A stretch of DNA of 39,960 bases, taken from positions 1 to 39,960 of the forward strand of contig JACZSM010000023.1 of NCBI GenBank assembly GCA_022574185.1, written 5' to 3'. Shown here piece by piece: positions 1 to 8,663 of the stretch. Below the pieces are notes generated by a model. It was not told where the DNA came from. It searched no databases and saw only the letters and a program-made list of their open reading frames with translations. The DNA is from Pseudomonadota bacterium. GTDB taxonomy: Bacteria; Pseudomonadota; Gammaproteobacteria; Steroidobacterales; Woeseiaceae. The stretch's first letter is position 1; every line of letters starts with the position of its first letter. The position numbers and the translations under genes were made by a program.

Positions 1-2
1 AC

Positions 3-155
3 GCTATCCGTCAACGCAAGCAACCCGGCATGCAAATCAATACTGGACTCTATGCTCGTATGAAAGCGATGGCTGCATTGCGCGGCATGCGTATTGGCGA
101 TGTTGTCGATGAGGCGATGGCCGACTATCTGAATCGACAAGAGGACAAAACATGA
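3..155 (+). CDS. Ribbon-helix-helix DNA-binding protein, C-terminal part (5' end outside window)
   Basis: The reading frame is open from the window edge and stops at 153-155. The last 41 residues from the internal Met read as a short strand (MQINTGLY), a helix (ARMKAMAALRG) and a second helix (IGDVVDEAMADYLNRQ). That is the strand-helix-helix order of the CopG/Arc ribbon-helix-helix fold. Such proteins are small dimeric regulators, often antitoxins or plasmid copy or partition regulators, but nothing visible here says which. The start and any N-terminal domain are missing, so family assignment rests on pattern only. A small frame begins inside its stop codon (ATGA). Confidence 0.55.
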   Translation, partial: AIRQRKQPGMQINTGLYARMKAMAALRGMRIGDVVDEAMADYLNRQEDKT

Positions 156-304
156 AATCACAAGCAGCAACAATCCTGCCGTTCCGACCACGGCGAGAAC
201 GGCCCCGACTACCAACAAGCACCGCTCTTCTAAACAGCTCGGCTAGCCTTCTAGTAGTCCAGAGCAACTGTCAAGGACTGCCAGACCAAAACCAGCCAGC
301 ATAA
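152..304 (+). CDS. Doubtful small ORF, 50 residues
   Basis: An ATG at 152 overlaps the stop of the ribbon-helix-helix gene by four bases (ATGA), the usual arrangement for translational coupling. The frame gives a 50-residue product that is basic near its N-terminus (RPRRERPR) and ends in a Gln/Asn/Pro-rich tail. I recognise no family, signal peptide or membrane segment. Only the overlap argues for it. It may be the remnant of a longer gene or chance. Confidence 0.15.
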   Translation: MKSQAATILPFRPRRERPRLPTSTALLNSSASLLVVQSNCQGLPDQNQPA

Positions 305-523
305 GCATGATGACCAATCCTTACTCTCTGCGTGTCCATTGGTCGTAGATTCGCAATGACACTACCGGTAGGTTCATAGGTAAAATGTCTGAACACCGCT
401 AAATACGTGAAAAACCTAGGTGTCTGGATTAGATGTACTGCGCCATTGCTGTCAGGTGATTGTTATGCAGCGCGCATTATCCGGTATGCTGCACCGATAG
501 CAAACATAAAAGCAATCGCATCG
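305..523. other. Intergenic stretch with no clear feature
   Basis: About 220 bases between the doubtful small frame and the deacetylase start. I see no tRNA, terminator or convincing promoter. A GTG at 407 opens a frame into the deacetylase, but the encoded 39 residues match no family sequence. A promoter for the following gene presumably lies here, but no well-spaced hexamer pair stands out. Confidence 0.4.
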
Positions 524-1474
524 ATGAGCGATCCGGTACTTGTTTATAAGGGAGACGATCTCGCCAGCTACGGTTTTGGTGATCCGCACCCGTTTGGTTA
601 TGACCGTCACGATGCCTTTCAGGAGGAACTCGAAAACGCAGGCCTCGACGGCGGTGTGGAGTACGCGGCCCCGCGTTGTGCCAGCGTCGATGATCTGCTG
701 TTATTTCACACGGCAGACTACATTGACATGGTGTCCAGGAAGTCTGCTGAGGGGCGCGGTTATCTTGACGAAGGTGACACACCGGCCGTCCCGGGAATAT
801 TCGAGGCGGCCTCCCATGTCGTCGGCACGACGCTGGCGTCTGTCGATGCCGTGATGAGCAGCTCTGCCTGTCGCGCTTTCGTGCCGATCGCCGGGCTGCA
901 CCATGCGGGTCGCGATCATGCCGCGGGATTCTGCGTGTTCAACGACTGCGGCGTCGCGGTGGAATATTTGCGCAGCCGCTACGGCGTGCAGCGCATCGCC
1001 TACGTCGATATCGACGCGCATCATGGCGACGGCATGTTCTATAGCTTCGAAGACGACCCCGACCTGATCATCGCCGATCTGCACGAGGACGGTCGATACC
1101 TTTACCCCGGTACCGGCGCGGCCGAGGAAACCGGCACCGGCAAGGCCAAAGGCACCAAACTCAACATACCGATGGCGCCCGGCGCGGACGATGCGGCGTT
1201 TCGCAAGGCATGGGCCAGAGTCGAGGTGTTTCTCGATGCCGCAGCACCCGAGTTCATCCTGTTCCAGTGCGGTGCTGACAGTCTCGAGGGCGACCCGATT
1301 ACGCACCTGTGCTACACCGAAGAGGCACATGCACATGCCGCGACCGCCCTGTGCCGGATCGCTGACAAACACTGCCAGGGCAGGCTCGTTGGTACCGGCG
1401 GCGGTGGCTACAATCGCCGCAACCTGGCGCGCGCCTGGACTCGCGTTGTGCAGTCCTTTGTCGAGGCTGGTTAA
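524..1474 (+). CDS. Class I histone deacetylase / AcuC-like zinc amidohydrolase
   Basis: A 316-residue member of the arginase/deacetylase superfamily. These enzymes remove acetyl groups from lysines or polyamines; AcuC deacetylates acetyl-CoA synthetase in Bacillus. Active-site parts are all visible: the tandem His pair 126-127 in AGLHHAGRDHAAGFC, the zinc ligands D164 and H166 in VDIDAHHGDG, the third Asp in CGADSLEGDP, and the transition-state Tyr in GGGGY. The start at 524 fits the family N-terminus (PVLVYKGDD). An in-frame GTG at 407 would add 39 unrelated residues and was rejected. No good ribosome-binding site is visible before 524. It is followed 84 bases later by glyA. The substrate is unknown: it could be a protein-lysine deacetylase or an acetylpolyamine amidohydrolase. 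Confidence 0.85.
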   Translation: MSDPVLVYKGDDLASYGFGDPHPFGYDRHDAFQEELENAGLDGGVEYAAPRCASVDDLLLFHTADYIDMVSRKSAEGRGYLDEGDTPAVPGIFEAASHVVGTTLASVDAVMSSSACRAFVPIAGLHHAGRDHAAGFCVFNDCGVAVEYLRSRYGVQRIAYVDIDAHHGDGMFYSFEDDPDLIIADLHEDGRYLYPGTGAAEETGTGKAKGTKLNIPMAPGADDAAFRKAWARVEVFLDAAAPEFILFQCGADSLEGDPITHLCYTEEAHAHAATALCRIADKHCQGRLVGTGGGGYNRRNLARAWTRVVQSFVEAG

Positions 1475-1558
1475 ACAGGTAACATCGCTTTCTTTTGTCA
1501 ATACTCCGTCAAAATCACCTTGATGGAGTACTACCCTGCCGCCCGGAGCACGCCCCCG

Positions 1559-2812
1559 ATGTTCGACACCTCGACGACGATTGAGTCATTTGATCCCGAA
1601 ATCGCACAGGCCATCGAAGGCGAGAACCGCCGCCAGGAAGAACACATCGAGCTGATCGCATCGGAGAATTACACGAGCCCGCGGGTTATGGCGGCGCAAG
1701 GTTCGGTACTGACGAATAAATATGCCGAGGGTTACCCGGGCAAGCGTTACTACGGTGGTTGTGAGTTCGTCGATAACGCCGAGACGCTGGCGATCGAACG
1801 CGCCAAGGCGCTGTTTGGCGCCGACTACGCCAATGTGCAGCCACATTCCGGGTCGCAGGCCAATGCGGCTGTGTACATGGCGCTCTGCGATCCGGGTGAC
1901 ACGATTCTGGGAATGAGCCTGGCAGACGGTGGCCACCTGACGCACGGCAGCAAAGTGAGTTTCTCGGGCAAGCTCTATCATGCGGAACAGTACGGCATCG
2001 ACCACGACACCGGACTCATCAATTACGACGATGTGGGCGCGCTCGCCGATGAACACAGGCCGCGCGTGATCGTTGCCGGTTTTTCTGCTTACTCGCAAGT
2101 CGTCGATTGGCAGGCTTTCCGTGATATCGCCGACAAGGTTGGAGCCTATCTCATGGTCGACATGGCCCACGTTGCCGGCCTCGTTGCGACGGGGCACTAC
2201 CCGAACCCTGTGCCGATCGCCGATGTCGTCACGACGACGACGCATAAAACACTGCGCGGACCTCGCGGCGGGCTGATCCTCGCACGGCAAAACGATGCAT
2301 TGACCCGGAAATTCAGTTCGCTGGTTTTCCCGGGTACCCAGGGCGGTCCGCTCATGCACGTTATCGCCGCCAAAGCGGTCGCTCTCAAAGAAGCGATGGA
2401 GCCGTCATTCAAGGACTACCAGGCCCAGGTCTGCAAAAACGCCAAGGTCATGGCGGGCACGCTCATCGATCGAGGCTACGAAATTGTGTCGGGCGGCACC
2501 GAAAATCACCTGATGCTGGTCAGCCTGATCGACAAAGGCATCACCGGTAAAGACGCCGATGCTGCGTTGGGACGCGCGAACATCACGGTGAACAAGAACG
2601 CGGTGCCCAATGATCCGCAGTCGCCTTTTGTCACCAGCGGTCTGCGCCTTGGCACGCCGGCGATCACAACGCGCGGCTTTGCAGAGGCAGAGACGCGGGA
2701 GCTTACGGGTTGGATAGCGGATATACTCGACGACATCAATAACGACGAGACGATCGAGCGCGTACGCGGCCAGGTTCTTCTGCTCTGCCAGCGCTTTCCT
2801 GTGTACGCCTGA
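1559..2812 (+). CDS. glyA: Serine hydroxymethyltransferase
   Basis: Cytosolic PLP enzyme that interconverts serine plus tetrahydrofolate with glycine plus 5,10-methylene-THF, the main source of one-carbon units. It has 417 residues from the ATG at 1559, the same length as E. coli GlyA. A GGAG lies about ten bases upstream, so the earlier starts at 1520/1523 are less likely. Visible motifs are [35 protein letters not shown] and the PLP lysine K230 in [14 protein letters not shown]. The gene leads a + strand run; nrdR follows after 43 bases. The pairing of glyA with nrdR and rib genes is common in gammaproteobacteria. Confidence 0.98.
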   Translation: MFDTSTTIESFDPEIAQAIEGENRRQEEHIELIASENYTSPRVMAAQGSVLTNKYAEGYPGKRYYGGCEFVDNAETLAIERAKALFGADYANVQPHSGSQANAAVYMALCDPGDTILGMSLADGGHLTHGSKVSFSGKLYHAEQYGIDHDTGLINYDDVGALADEHRPRVIVAGFSAYSQVVDWQAFRDIADKVGAYLMVDMAHVAGLVATGHYPNPVPIADVVTTTTHKTLRGPRGGLILARQNDALTRKFSSLVFPGTQGGPLMHVIAAKAVALKEAMEPSFKDYQAQVCKNAKVMAGTLIDRGYEIVSGGTENHLMLVSLIDKGITGKDADAALGRANITVNKNAVPNDPQSPFVTSGLRLGTPAITTRGFAEAETRELTGWIADILDDINNDETIERVRGQVLLLCQRFPVYA

Positions 2813-2855
2813 CTCAGGCAGTCCATCAATATCATTTTGACGAAGCAAATAAGCA

Positions 2856-3371
2856 ATGTACTGCCCGTTTTGTAGTCACGAGGAGACCAAGGTCATCGAC
2901 TCGCGTCTGGCTGGCGAGGGCAGGCAGATCCGCAGGCGACGACAGTGCCTTGACTGCAACGAGCGATTTACAACGTTTGAGTCGGCGGAACTCGTCATGC
3001 CACGAGTCGTCAAGAACGACAACAGTCGCCAGCCATTTGACGAATCCAAGATTCGCAGCAGCATGGTTCGTGCTCTCGAAAAACGCCCGGTGCCGAGCGA
3101 CAAGCTTGAGCAGGCGATCGGTCGCCTGATTCACCGTTTGCGAACAATGGGCGAACGCGAGGTGCCGTCGCGCCTCGTCGGCGATCTCGTCATGGAAGAA
3201 TTGCGCTCGCTCGACGAGGTTGCCTACGTGCGCTTTGCATCAGTGTATCGCCGTTTCCAGGATGTCACCGAATTCGAGGACGAGATCAAGCGACTGCAAA
3301 GTATTTCCGACGCGGCCGCGAGTCGCGAGCAAATGTCCTTGCTGCCCGAGTTCTTTGGCAAGAAAAAGTAG
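2856..3371 (+). CDS. nrdR: Transcriptional repressor NrdR
   Basis: A 171-residue regulator that represses ribonucleotide reductase operons by binding NrdR boxes, sensing ATP/dATP through an ATP-cone domain. The N-terminal zinc ribbon is intact with C3, C6, C31 and C34 ([19 protein letters not shown]). The ATP cone follows at about residues 45-140, with the basic segment [14 protein letters not shown]. Length is typical, with a lysine-rich tail. It sits directly upstream of ribD, six bases before its start, in the conserved nrdR-ribD arrangement. Its targets, the nrd genes, are not in this window. Confidence 0.97.
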   Translation: MYCPFCSHEETKVIDSRLAGEGRQIRRRRQCLDCNERFTTFESAELVMPRVVKNDNSRQPFDESKIRSSMVRALEKRPVPSDKLEQAIGRLIHRLRTMGEREVPSRLVGDLVMEELRSLDEVAYVRFASVYRRFQDVTEFEDEIKRLQSISDAAASREQMSLLPEFFGKKK

Positions 3372-3377
3372 AAGTGA

Positions 3378-4499
3378 ATGGCCGAGTTTTCAGCAACTGA
3401 ATGCGCGTATATGGCGCAAGCACTGCGCATCGCAAAGCGAGGTCTGTACACGGCGCATCCCAATCCGATGGTTGGCTGTGTGCTTGTAAATGATGGCGCG
3501 GTGGTTGGCGAGGGCTGGCACGAATTTGCGGGCGAGCCTCACGCCGAAGTCAATGCGTTGCGGGCAGCGGGAAATGATGCGCGGGGAGCGACCGCGTACG
3601 TAACACTTGAGCCGTGCGTACATCATGGCAAGACTCCGCCTTGTACTGATGCGTTGATCGAGGCCGGTATTGCAGAAGTCGTAGCCGGCCTCGAAGATCC
3701 AAACCCGGCTGTAAGCGGCAGCGGCTTCGATGCGCTCGCGGCAGCCGACATATCCGTCCGCAAGGGTCTGATGCAGGATTCGGTGCAGTCGCTATTGACT
3801 GGATTTATCAGTCGCGTCACTCGCGGCCGGCCCTATGTGCGTCTCAAAATGGCGTCGAGTATCGACGGTTGCATTGCAATGGCCAACGGTCAAAGCCAGT
3901 GGATCACGGGCCCGGAGGCGCGTGCCGACGTGCAGCGTCTGCGTGCGCGCTCAGGCGCAATTATCACAGGCATAGGTACTGTTCTCGCCGATGATCCGGC
4001 GTTTACGGTGCGCGAAGAATCTATTGACACGCGCGGTAAACAACCCTTGCGCGTCGTCCTCGACAGTGGACTGCGTATGCCGTCGTCCGCCGCAATGCTC
4101 GCGCTCCCAGGCACCACACTGGTGTATTGTTGCAACGATGGAAAACGGCAGGCGCTGGGTGATGCCGGCGCTGAAATCATTGTGGTCGACAGCGATGATG
4201 GCGGGGTCGACTTGCCGCAAGTGCTTGAGGATCTCGCTGCGCGTGGTGTCAATGACGTTTTGGTCGAGGCCGGGCCGAAACTCGCGGGCAAGTTGATCGA
4301 AGCAGATCTCGTGGACGAGCTTGTGATCTACCAGGCTCCACATATCATGGGCAGTCAGACGATGGGGATGTTTCATACGCCAACGTGGCAGGACCTGACG
4401 GATCGGCGCGCGTTGCACATTACTGACGTGCGCAAAGTAGGCGGCGACACGCGTATTACGGCGCAGTTTGCGAGCGCATTCATGAGTAGTCTGGGCTAA
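3378..4499 (+). CDS. ribD: Bifunctional riboflavin biosynthesis deaminase/reductase
   Basis: Carries out the second and third steps of riboflavin synthesis: deamination of the pyrimidine intermediate, then NADPH-dependent reduction of the ribose side chain. It has 373 residues. The N-terminal cytidine-deaminase-like domain shows H55-A56-E57 and the zinc cysteines C80 and C89 (LEPCVHHGKTPPC). The C-terminal reductase domain starts near residue 145 with RPYVRLKMASSIDG, then DVLVEAGPKLAGK near 300. The gene is followed five bases later by ribE. No FMN riboswitch is visible upstream; the short gap after nrdR leaves no room for one. Confidence 0.97.
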   Translation: MAEFSATECAYMAQALRIAKRGLYTAHPNPMVGCVLVNDGAVVGEGWHEFAGEPHAEVNALRAAGNDARGATAYVTLEPCVHHGKTPPCTDALIEAGIAEVVAGLEDPNPAVSGSGFDALAAADISVRKGLMQDSVQSLLTGFISRVTRGRPYVRLKMASSIDGCIAMANGQSQWITGPEARADVQRLRARSGAIITGIGTVLADDPAFTVREESIDTRGKQPLRVVLDSGLRMPSSAAMLALPGTTLVYCCNDGKRQALGDAGAEIIVVDSDDGGVDLPQVLEDLAARGVNDVLVEAGPKLAGKLIEADLVDELVIYQAPHIMGSQTMGMFHTPTWQDLTDRRALHITDVRKVGGDTRITAQFASAFMSSLG

Positions 4500-4504
4500 G
4501 ACGC

Positions 4505-5143
4505 GTGTTTACAGGAATCATCAGGGCCAAAGGCACGATAACGGCGATCGACAGGGCTGGCGGCGACGTGACCTTATCGGTGCGTTCAGATCGATTGCCG
4601 TTCTCGACCTACGAGGTTGGCGAAAGCATTGCAGTCAACGGTGTATGTCTCACGGCCATCAGGCTGCGCGAGGATGGATTCGATGCCGATGTATCCATAG
4701 AGAGCTTGAACGTTACGGCGCTGGCCGACCTGGCGGTTGGCGCTACGGTCAATCTCGAACCATCGCTCAGTGTCGGCGAGAGGCTGGGCGGGCATTTTGT
4801 CAGCGGCCATGTCGATTGCATTGGGTCCGTGATAAAGCGCGCGACCGATGCGCGGTCGATTCGACTGGCCATCGAAATACCAGCCCCGTACTTGCGATAT
4901 ATTGCGAAGAAGGGCGCGGTCTGTGTCGACGGTGTCAGCCTTACCATTAACGAGGTATCGGACAATGTCATCGACTTGAATATCATCCCGCATACAGCCG
5001 AGAGTACAATTATCGGCGACTACGCAACCGGCACTGCGGTGAACATCGAGGTGGATATGCTCGCACGTTACATTGAACGCTTGCTCGCGAGGGCAGAAGG
5101 CGGGCTGTCCATGGAATTTTTGAGAGCAAATGGTTATGTCTGA
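4505..5143 (+). CDS. ribE: Riboflavin synthase, alpha chain
   Basis: Catalyses dismutation of two 6,7-dimethyl-8-ribityllumazine molecules into riboflavin and the pyrimidine that RibH reuses. It has 212 residues starting at a GTG (4505). The N-terminus is the family hallmark MFTGI. Two lumazine-binding repeats are seen, the first beginning at the start and the second near GGHFVSGHVDCIGSV at about residue 98. Length matches the E. coli enzyme (called RibC there). Its stop overlaps the start of the following ribB gene by eight bases, suggesting translational coupling. Confidence 0.96.
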   Translation: MFTGIIRAKGTITAIDRAGGDVTLSVRSDRLPFSTYEVGESIAVNGVCLTAIRLREDGFDADVSIESLNVTALADLAVGATVNLEPSLSVGERLGGHFVSGHVDCIGSVIKRATDARSIRLAIEIPAPYLRYIAKKGAVCVDGVSLTINEVSDNVIDLNIIPHTAESTIIGDYATGTAVNIEVDMLARYIERLLARAEGGLSMEFLRANGYV

Positions 5144-6281
5144 CAATACAACAACGCATCCGAGCGCGATCGGTACACCATTCGGCGACATCGAGGACAT
5201 CATCGCTGATATCCGGGCCGGCAAAATGGTCATCATGGTCGACGACGAGAATCGTGAAAACGAGGGTGACCTGCTGATGGCGGCCGAGAAGGTGCGCCCC
5301 GAGAATATCAACTACATGGCGACCCACGGTCGTGGGTTGATTTGCCTGACACTGTCGCGGGAACGGTGCGCGCAATTGCGCCTGCCGCTCATGGTGACCG
5401 AAACCGACCAGCGCCATGCGACGAATTTCACGATTTCTATCGAAGCGGCTGAAGGCATCACGACCGGCATATCGGCACATGATCGGGCCAGGACCATTCA
5501 GGCGGCGGTCGCAGCGTCGGCCAAACCCGAAGACCTGAGTCAGCCCGGCCATATCTTTCCGGTCATGGCGCAACCCGGCGGCGTACTCACACGGGCCGGG
5601 CATACCGAGGCGGGCTGCGATCTGGCACGACTTGCAGGTTTTGAAGCGGCGGCCGTGATCGTTGAGATTCTGAACGAGGACGGCAGCATGGCCAGGCGTC
5701 CTGAACTCGAGAAATTCTCGCGCGAGCACCGGGTTCGCATCGGTACGATCGCCGACCTGATTCGCTATCGTCTCGACAAGGAGCGCAATGTCGAACGTAT
5801 TGCCGAGCAGCCTGTAAGCACGGCACACGGAGAGTTCAGGATGATTTGTTACGACGATCGCGTCAATCGTGTCGTGCATCTCGCGCTCGTCAAAGGCGAT
5901 CTGAGCAAGACAGACAGCCCGCTTGTGCGCGTGCATTTACAGGACACATTGGGCGATGTCATCGGCATCAGCAGTGGCTCGCTCGGTTGGCGGCTTGACG
6001 ATGCAATTGAGCGTATTGCAAAAGAGGATGTCGGAGTCATCGTCCTGTTGCGGCAACGGGAATCATCACGTGACTTCATGGATGCTGTCGAAGGACTCGA
6101 TCAGACGCGTGACGATCTGATTGATCGACGTAGCGGAGAGGCAGTTTTCCGCACCTACGGAGTCGGCGCGCAGATTCTGCGGGACCTCGGGCTCTCGAAA
6201 ATCCGTGTATTATCAGCACCCAAACAAATGTACGCAATTTCGGGATTTGATCTTGAAATTACCGAATACGTCGAACATTAG
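5136..6281 (+). CDS. ribB: RibBA-type protein: active 3,4-dihydroxy-2-butanone-4-phosphate synthase with degenerate GTP cyclohydrolase II domain
   Basis: A 381-residue two-domain protein. Residues 1 to about 210 form a normal DHBP synthase, which converts ribulose 5-phosphate to the four-carbon unit of riboflavin; DDENRENEGDLLMAAE, THGRGLIC and GHIFPVMAQPGGV are intact. The C-terminal half has the length and overall pattern of GTP cyclohydrolase II, but the three zinc cysteines (usual motif around HSECLTGD...RCDCG) are absent, replaced by QDTLGDVIGISSGSLGW. The second activity is therefore probably lost. This matches the RibBX form known in Proteobacteria, and a separate ribA would be needed elsewhere. 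ATG at 5136 was chosen; an in-frame ATG lies six bases earlier. Confidence 0.92.
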   Translation: MSDNTTTHPSAIGTPFGDIEDIIADIRAGKMVIMVDDENRENEGDLLMAAEKVRPENINYMATHGRGLICLTLSRERCAQLRLPLMVTETDQRHATNFTISIEAAEGITTGISAHDRARTIQAAVAASAKPEDLSQPGHIFPVMAQPGGVLTRAGHTEAGCDLARLAGFEAAAVIVEILNEDGSMARRPELEKFSREHRVRIGTIADLIRYRLDKERNVERIAEQPVSTAHGEFRMICYDDRVNRVVHLALVKGDLSKTDSPLVRVHLQDTLGDVIGISSGSLGWRLDDAIERIAKEDVGVIVLLRQRESSRDFMDAVEGLDQTRDDLIDRRSGEAVFRTYGVGAQILRDLGLSKIRVLSAPKQMYAISGFDLEITEYVEH

Positions 6282-6302
6282 TACTGCGTTCGGGCCGCAC
6301 TG

Positions 6303-6776
6303 ATGGACAAAATAAAAACGACGGAAGGTGACCTCATCATTCGCGACGCACACTTCGGCATCGTTGCGGCGCGCTTCAATGATTTCATTGTCGAGTCATT
6401 GCTGAAGGCCGCGGTGCGTTGCCTGAGACAGCACGGCGCCGCGGATGCGGACATCGAAATCATCCGTGTGCCGGGTGCGTTTGAAATGCCCGTTGCAGTC
6501 GACAAGCTGGCCGCAACGCGACGTTGCGACGGCATTATCGCGCTGGGAGCGGTAATTCGTGGCGCCACGCCTCATTTTGACTATGTTGCGGGCGAGTGTA
6601 TTCGAGGCATAGCTGCGGCCGGTCAAAAGCACGGTATAGCCGTTGGTTTCGGTGTGCTGACCGTCGACACGATCGAACAGGCCATCGAGCGCGCCGGGAC
6701 AAAAGCCGGTAACAAGGGCGAGGATGCAGCGCTTGCTGTCATCGAGATGGTTAACCTGCTGCGTCGCGTCGACTAG
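6303..6776 (+). CDS. ribH: 6,7-Dimethyl-8-ribityllumazine synthase
   Basis: Condenses the RibB product with the ribitylaminopyrimidine to make lumazine, the substrate of RibE; normally a capsid-like or pentameric cytosolic assembly. It has 157 residues, the usual size. Family motifs are ARFNDFIVESLL near residue 22, PGAFEMP near 58, GAVIRGATPHFDYV near 82 (containing the catalytic His), and FGVLTVDTIEQA near 118. The gene starts 21 bases after ribB and precedes nusB by 20, the standard ribH-nusB order. Confidence 0.97.
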   Translation: MDKIKTTEGDLIIRDAHFGIVAARFNDFIVESLLKAAVRCLRQHGAADADIEIIRVPGAFEMPVAVDKLAATRRCDGIIALGAVIRGATPHFDYVAGECIRGIAAAGQKHGIAVGFGVLTVDTIEQAIERAGTKAGNKGEDAALAVIEMVNLLRRVD

Positions 6777-6796
6777 CGGCGCCGCCCGGAAAATTC

Positions 6797-7246
6797 ATGA
6801 GTAAAGCCGCTTCGACAGGCGCACGAACGCGCGCTAGAGAACTCCTGTTGCAAGCGTTGTATCAGAAGCAATTGGCGGGTCATGACAGCGCCGAGCTGAT
6901 CAGACAGTTTCATGAACAGGTGGCCTATGAACGCGTCGATCAGGAGTACTTTGATGAGGCGCTGCCCGCGATTTGTAAATTTCAGGAGGCGCTAGAGAAA
7001 AAAATCGATGCGTTAATCGACCGACCACTGGTACAACTCGACCCAGTCGAACGCGGTATCTTGCTCATCGGTGTGTATGAACTCGAAAACCGCGTCGATG
7101 TGCCCTTTCGTGTCGTCATCAACGAAGCCGTCAATCTCGCCAAGCGCTTCGGTGCGACCGATGGTTACAAGTACATCAACGCCTGTCTGGATGTTGCAGC
7201 TCAGTCCTTACGCAGCGCGGAAATTCAAGCGCAGGGCGGTGGATGA
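6797..7246 (+). CDS. nusB: Transcription antitermination factor NusB
   Basis: A small all-helical protein that binds boxA RNA together with S10 (NusE) to promote antitermination in rRNA operons. It has 149 residues, slightly longer than E. coli NusB. Typical features are the basic N-terminus ARTRARELLLQALYQ, LDPVERGILLIGVYEL in the middle, and PFRVVINEAVNLAKRFGATDGYKYIN toward the end. A CGGA lies upstream of the ATG. Its end overlaps thiL by eight bases. Confidence 0.97.
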   Translation: MSKAASTGARTRARELLLQALYQKQLAGHDSAELIRQFHEQVAYERVDQEYFDEALPAICKFQEALEKKIDALIDRPLVQLDPVERGILLIGVYELENRVDVPFRVVINEAVNLAKRFGATDGYKYINACLDVAAQSLRSAEIQAQGGG

Positions 7247-8165
7247 GTTTGCACTGATTCAGAAATACTTCGTCCGCCCGGACGAAGCTCGTGGTGTCAT
7301 CACGGGTATTGGTGATGATGGCGCAATACTGCGAACCGATCCGGATCGTGACCTCGTCACGGTGATCGACACGCTGGTCGCTGGTGTTCATTTTCCCGAC
7401 GATACCGATGCGTTCGATGTGGGTTTCAGAGCCGTGGCGGTAAACTTGTCCGACATCGCCGCAATGGGCGGACGGCCACGCTGGATGACGCTTGCGCTCA
7501 CGCTGTCGGATGCAGACGAGAGCTGGATCGATCGTTTTGCCGAGGGCTTGCATGCTGCTGCGGCTGAGCACGATGTTGCACTCGTCGGCGGCGACATGAC
7601 ACATGGCCCGTGCGTTATCGTGAGCGTTCAAATGACGGGAGATGTCGCAGCGGGCTGCGCGGTAAGGCGGTCGGGCGCCAGGATCGGAGACACGATTTTC
7701 GTGACCGGAACAATGGGTGATGCGGCGGCCGGGCTCGACCTGATATTGTCCGGAACTCCCAACGATCAATTATCGGCCCGGTTTCTCAGGCCAACTGTGC
7801 GAGTCAATTTCGGTCAATCACTCGCGGCCTTCGCCAGCGCAGCAATCGATGTGTCGGACGGTCTGTTTGCGGACCTGCAAAAACTGCTGACCGCAAGCAG
7901 CGTTGGCGGAGTTATCGAGCTCGAACTTCTGCCGCTGTCGGCAGACCTGCAGTCGGCATTTGATGTTGAGGCGCAACGTCGTTTTGTGCTGTCAGGCGGC
8001 GATGATTACGAATTGTGTTTCACGGCGCATGCCCGTGACGTGCCCGAAGCGAGCGACCTGCAGGTGACAGCAATCGGCACGGTTACGAGTGGCGCACAGC
8101 TTGTCTGCCACGCCGATGGCAAGGTTGTGGATTTCGATGACAGCGGTTACCGTCATTTCCAGTGA
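7239..8165 (+). CDS. thiL: Thiamine-monophosphate kinase
   Basis: Phosphorylates thiamine monophosphate with ATP to thiamine diphosphate, the final step of the pathway. It has 308 residues from GTG 7239 (MDEFALIQKYF), which is the family N-terminus. The open frame continues upstream inside nusB, but that part has no family similarity. Seen: GIGDDGAIL near residue 25, a VNLSDIAAMGGRP metal/nucleotide segment near 68, ALVGGDMTHGP near 110, IDVSDGLFADL near 202 and LSGGDDYELCFTA near 250. Starts inside nusB and overlaps pgpA by four bases, indicating a tightly coupled operon. Confidence 0.96.
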   Translation: MDEFALIQKYFVRPDEARGVITGIGDDGAILRTDPDRDLVTVIDTLVAGVHFPDDTDAFDVGFRAVAVNLSDIAAMGGRPRWMTLALTLSDADESWIDRFAEGLHAAAAEHDVALVGGDMTHGPCVIVSVQMTGDVAAGCAVRRSGARIGDTIFVTGTMGDAAAGLDLILSGTPNDQLSARFLRPTVRVNFGQSLAAFASAAIDVSDGLFADLQKLLTASSVGGVIELELLPLSADLQSAFDVEAQRRFVLSGGDDYELCFTAHARDVPEASDLQVTAIGTVTSGAQLVCHADGKVVDFDDSGYRHFQ

Positions 8166-8650
8166 GTGACTCCGGCGACAGACTTTTCCGGCGGGTTCTA
8201 AGAGATCCGGTGCACTTGCTTGCATTCGGACTAGGTGCGGGCCTCGCGCCCGTGGCGCCCGGAACAGTGGGTTCGCTGCTGGGAGTCCTGCTGATGTGGC
8301 TGACTCTGGATCTGGGCCCGATCGTGCAGACGGGGATCGCGGTCGCACTGTTTACGTCTGGCATCTGGATATGTGGGCAGAGTTCGCGGCGGCTGGGCGT
8401 ACACGATCATGGCGGCATTGTCTGGGATGAAATCTGCGGCATGTACGTCGCGCTTATTGCCGCCCCGCCCACGGTAGCCGCGTGGATACTCGGTTTTTTG
8501 CTGTTTCGAGCCTTTGATATTGTCAAACCGTGGCCGATTCGCGACTTGGATCACAGACTGGGTGGAGGTCTCGGAATTATGCTGGATGACCTTGTGGCCG
8601 CCCTGTATGCCGCGATTTTACTGGCTTTATACGGGTGGTTCATGACCTGA
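8162..8650 (+). CDS. pgpA: Phosphatidylglycerophosphatase A
   Basis: Inner-membrane enzyme that dephosphorylates phosphatidylglycerophosphate to phosphatidylglycerol. It has 162 residues with a GTG start overlapping the thiL stop (GTGA). PgpA signatures are GLAPVAPGTVGSLLG near residue 28, GGIVWDEICGMYVAL near 84, FRAFDIVKPWPIRDLD near 116 and GGLGIMLDDLVAALYA near 135. Several hydrophobic segments fit a multi-span membrane protein. Conserved partner of thiL. Confidence 0.96.
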   Translation: MSDSGDRLFRRVLRDPVHLLAFGLGAGLAPVAPGTVGSLLGVLLMWLTLDLGPIVQTGIAVALFTSGIWICGQSSRRLGVHDHGGIVWDEICGMYVALIAAPPTVAAWILGFLLFRAFDIVKPWPIRDLDHRLGGGLGIMLDDLVAALYAAILLALYGWFMT

Positions 8651-8663
8651 CGCACGAGACAAT

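Noticed and set aside
407-523. GTG-initiated N-terminal extension of the deacetylase
   Set aside because: The 39 added residues have no family similarity; the domain begins cleanly at the ATG at 524.
701-1501. Long antisense open frame over the deacetylase gene
   Set aside because: Shadow of a high-GC coding region, with no recognisable motif and no ribosome-binding site.
3372-3377. FMN riboswitch upstream of ribD
   Set aside because: Only six bases separate nrdR and ribD, and no RFN-like conserved segments are seen before the other rib genes.
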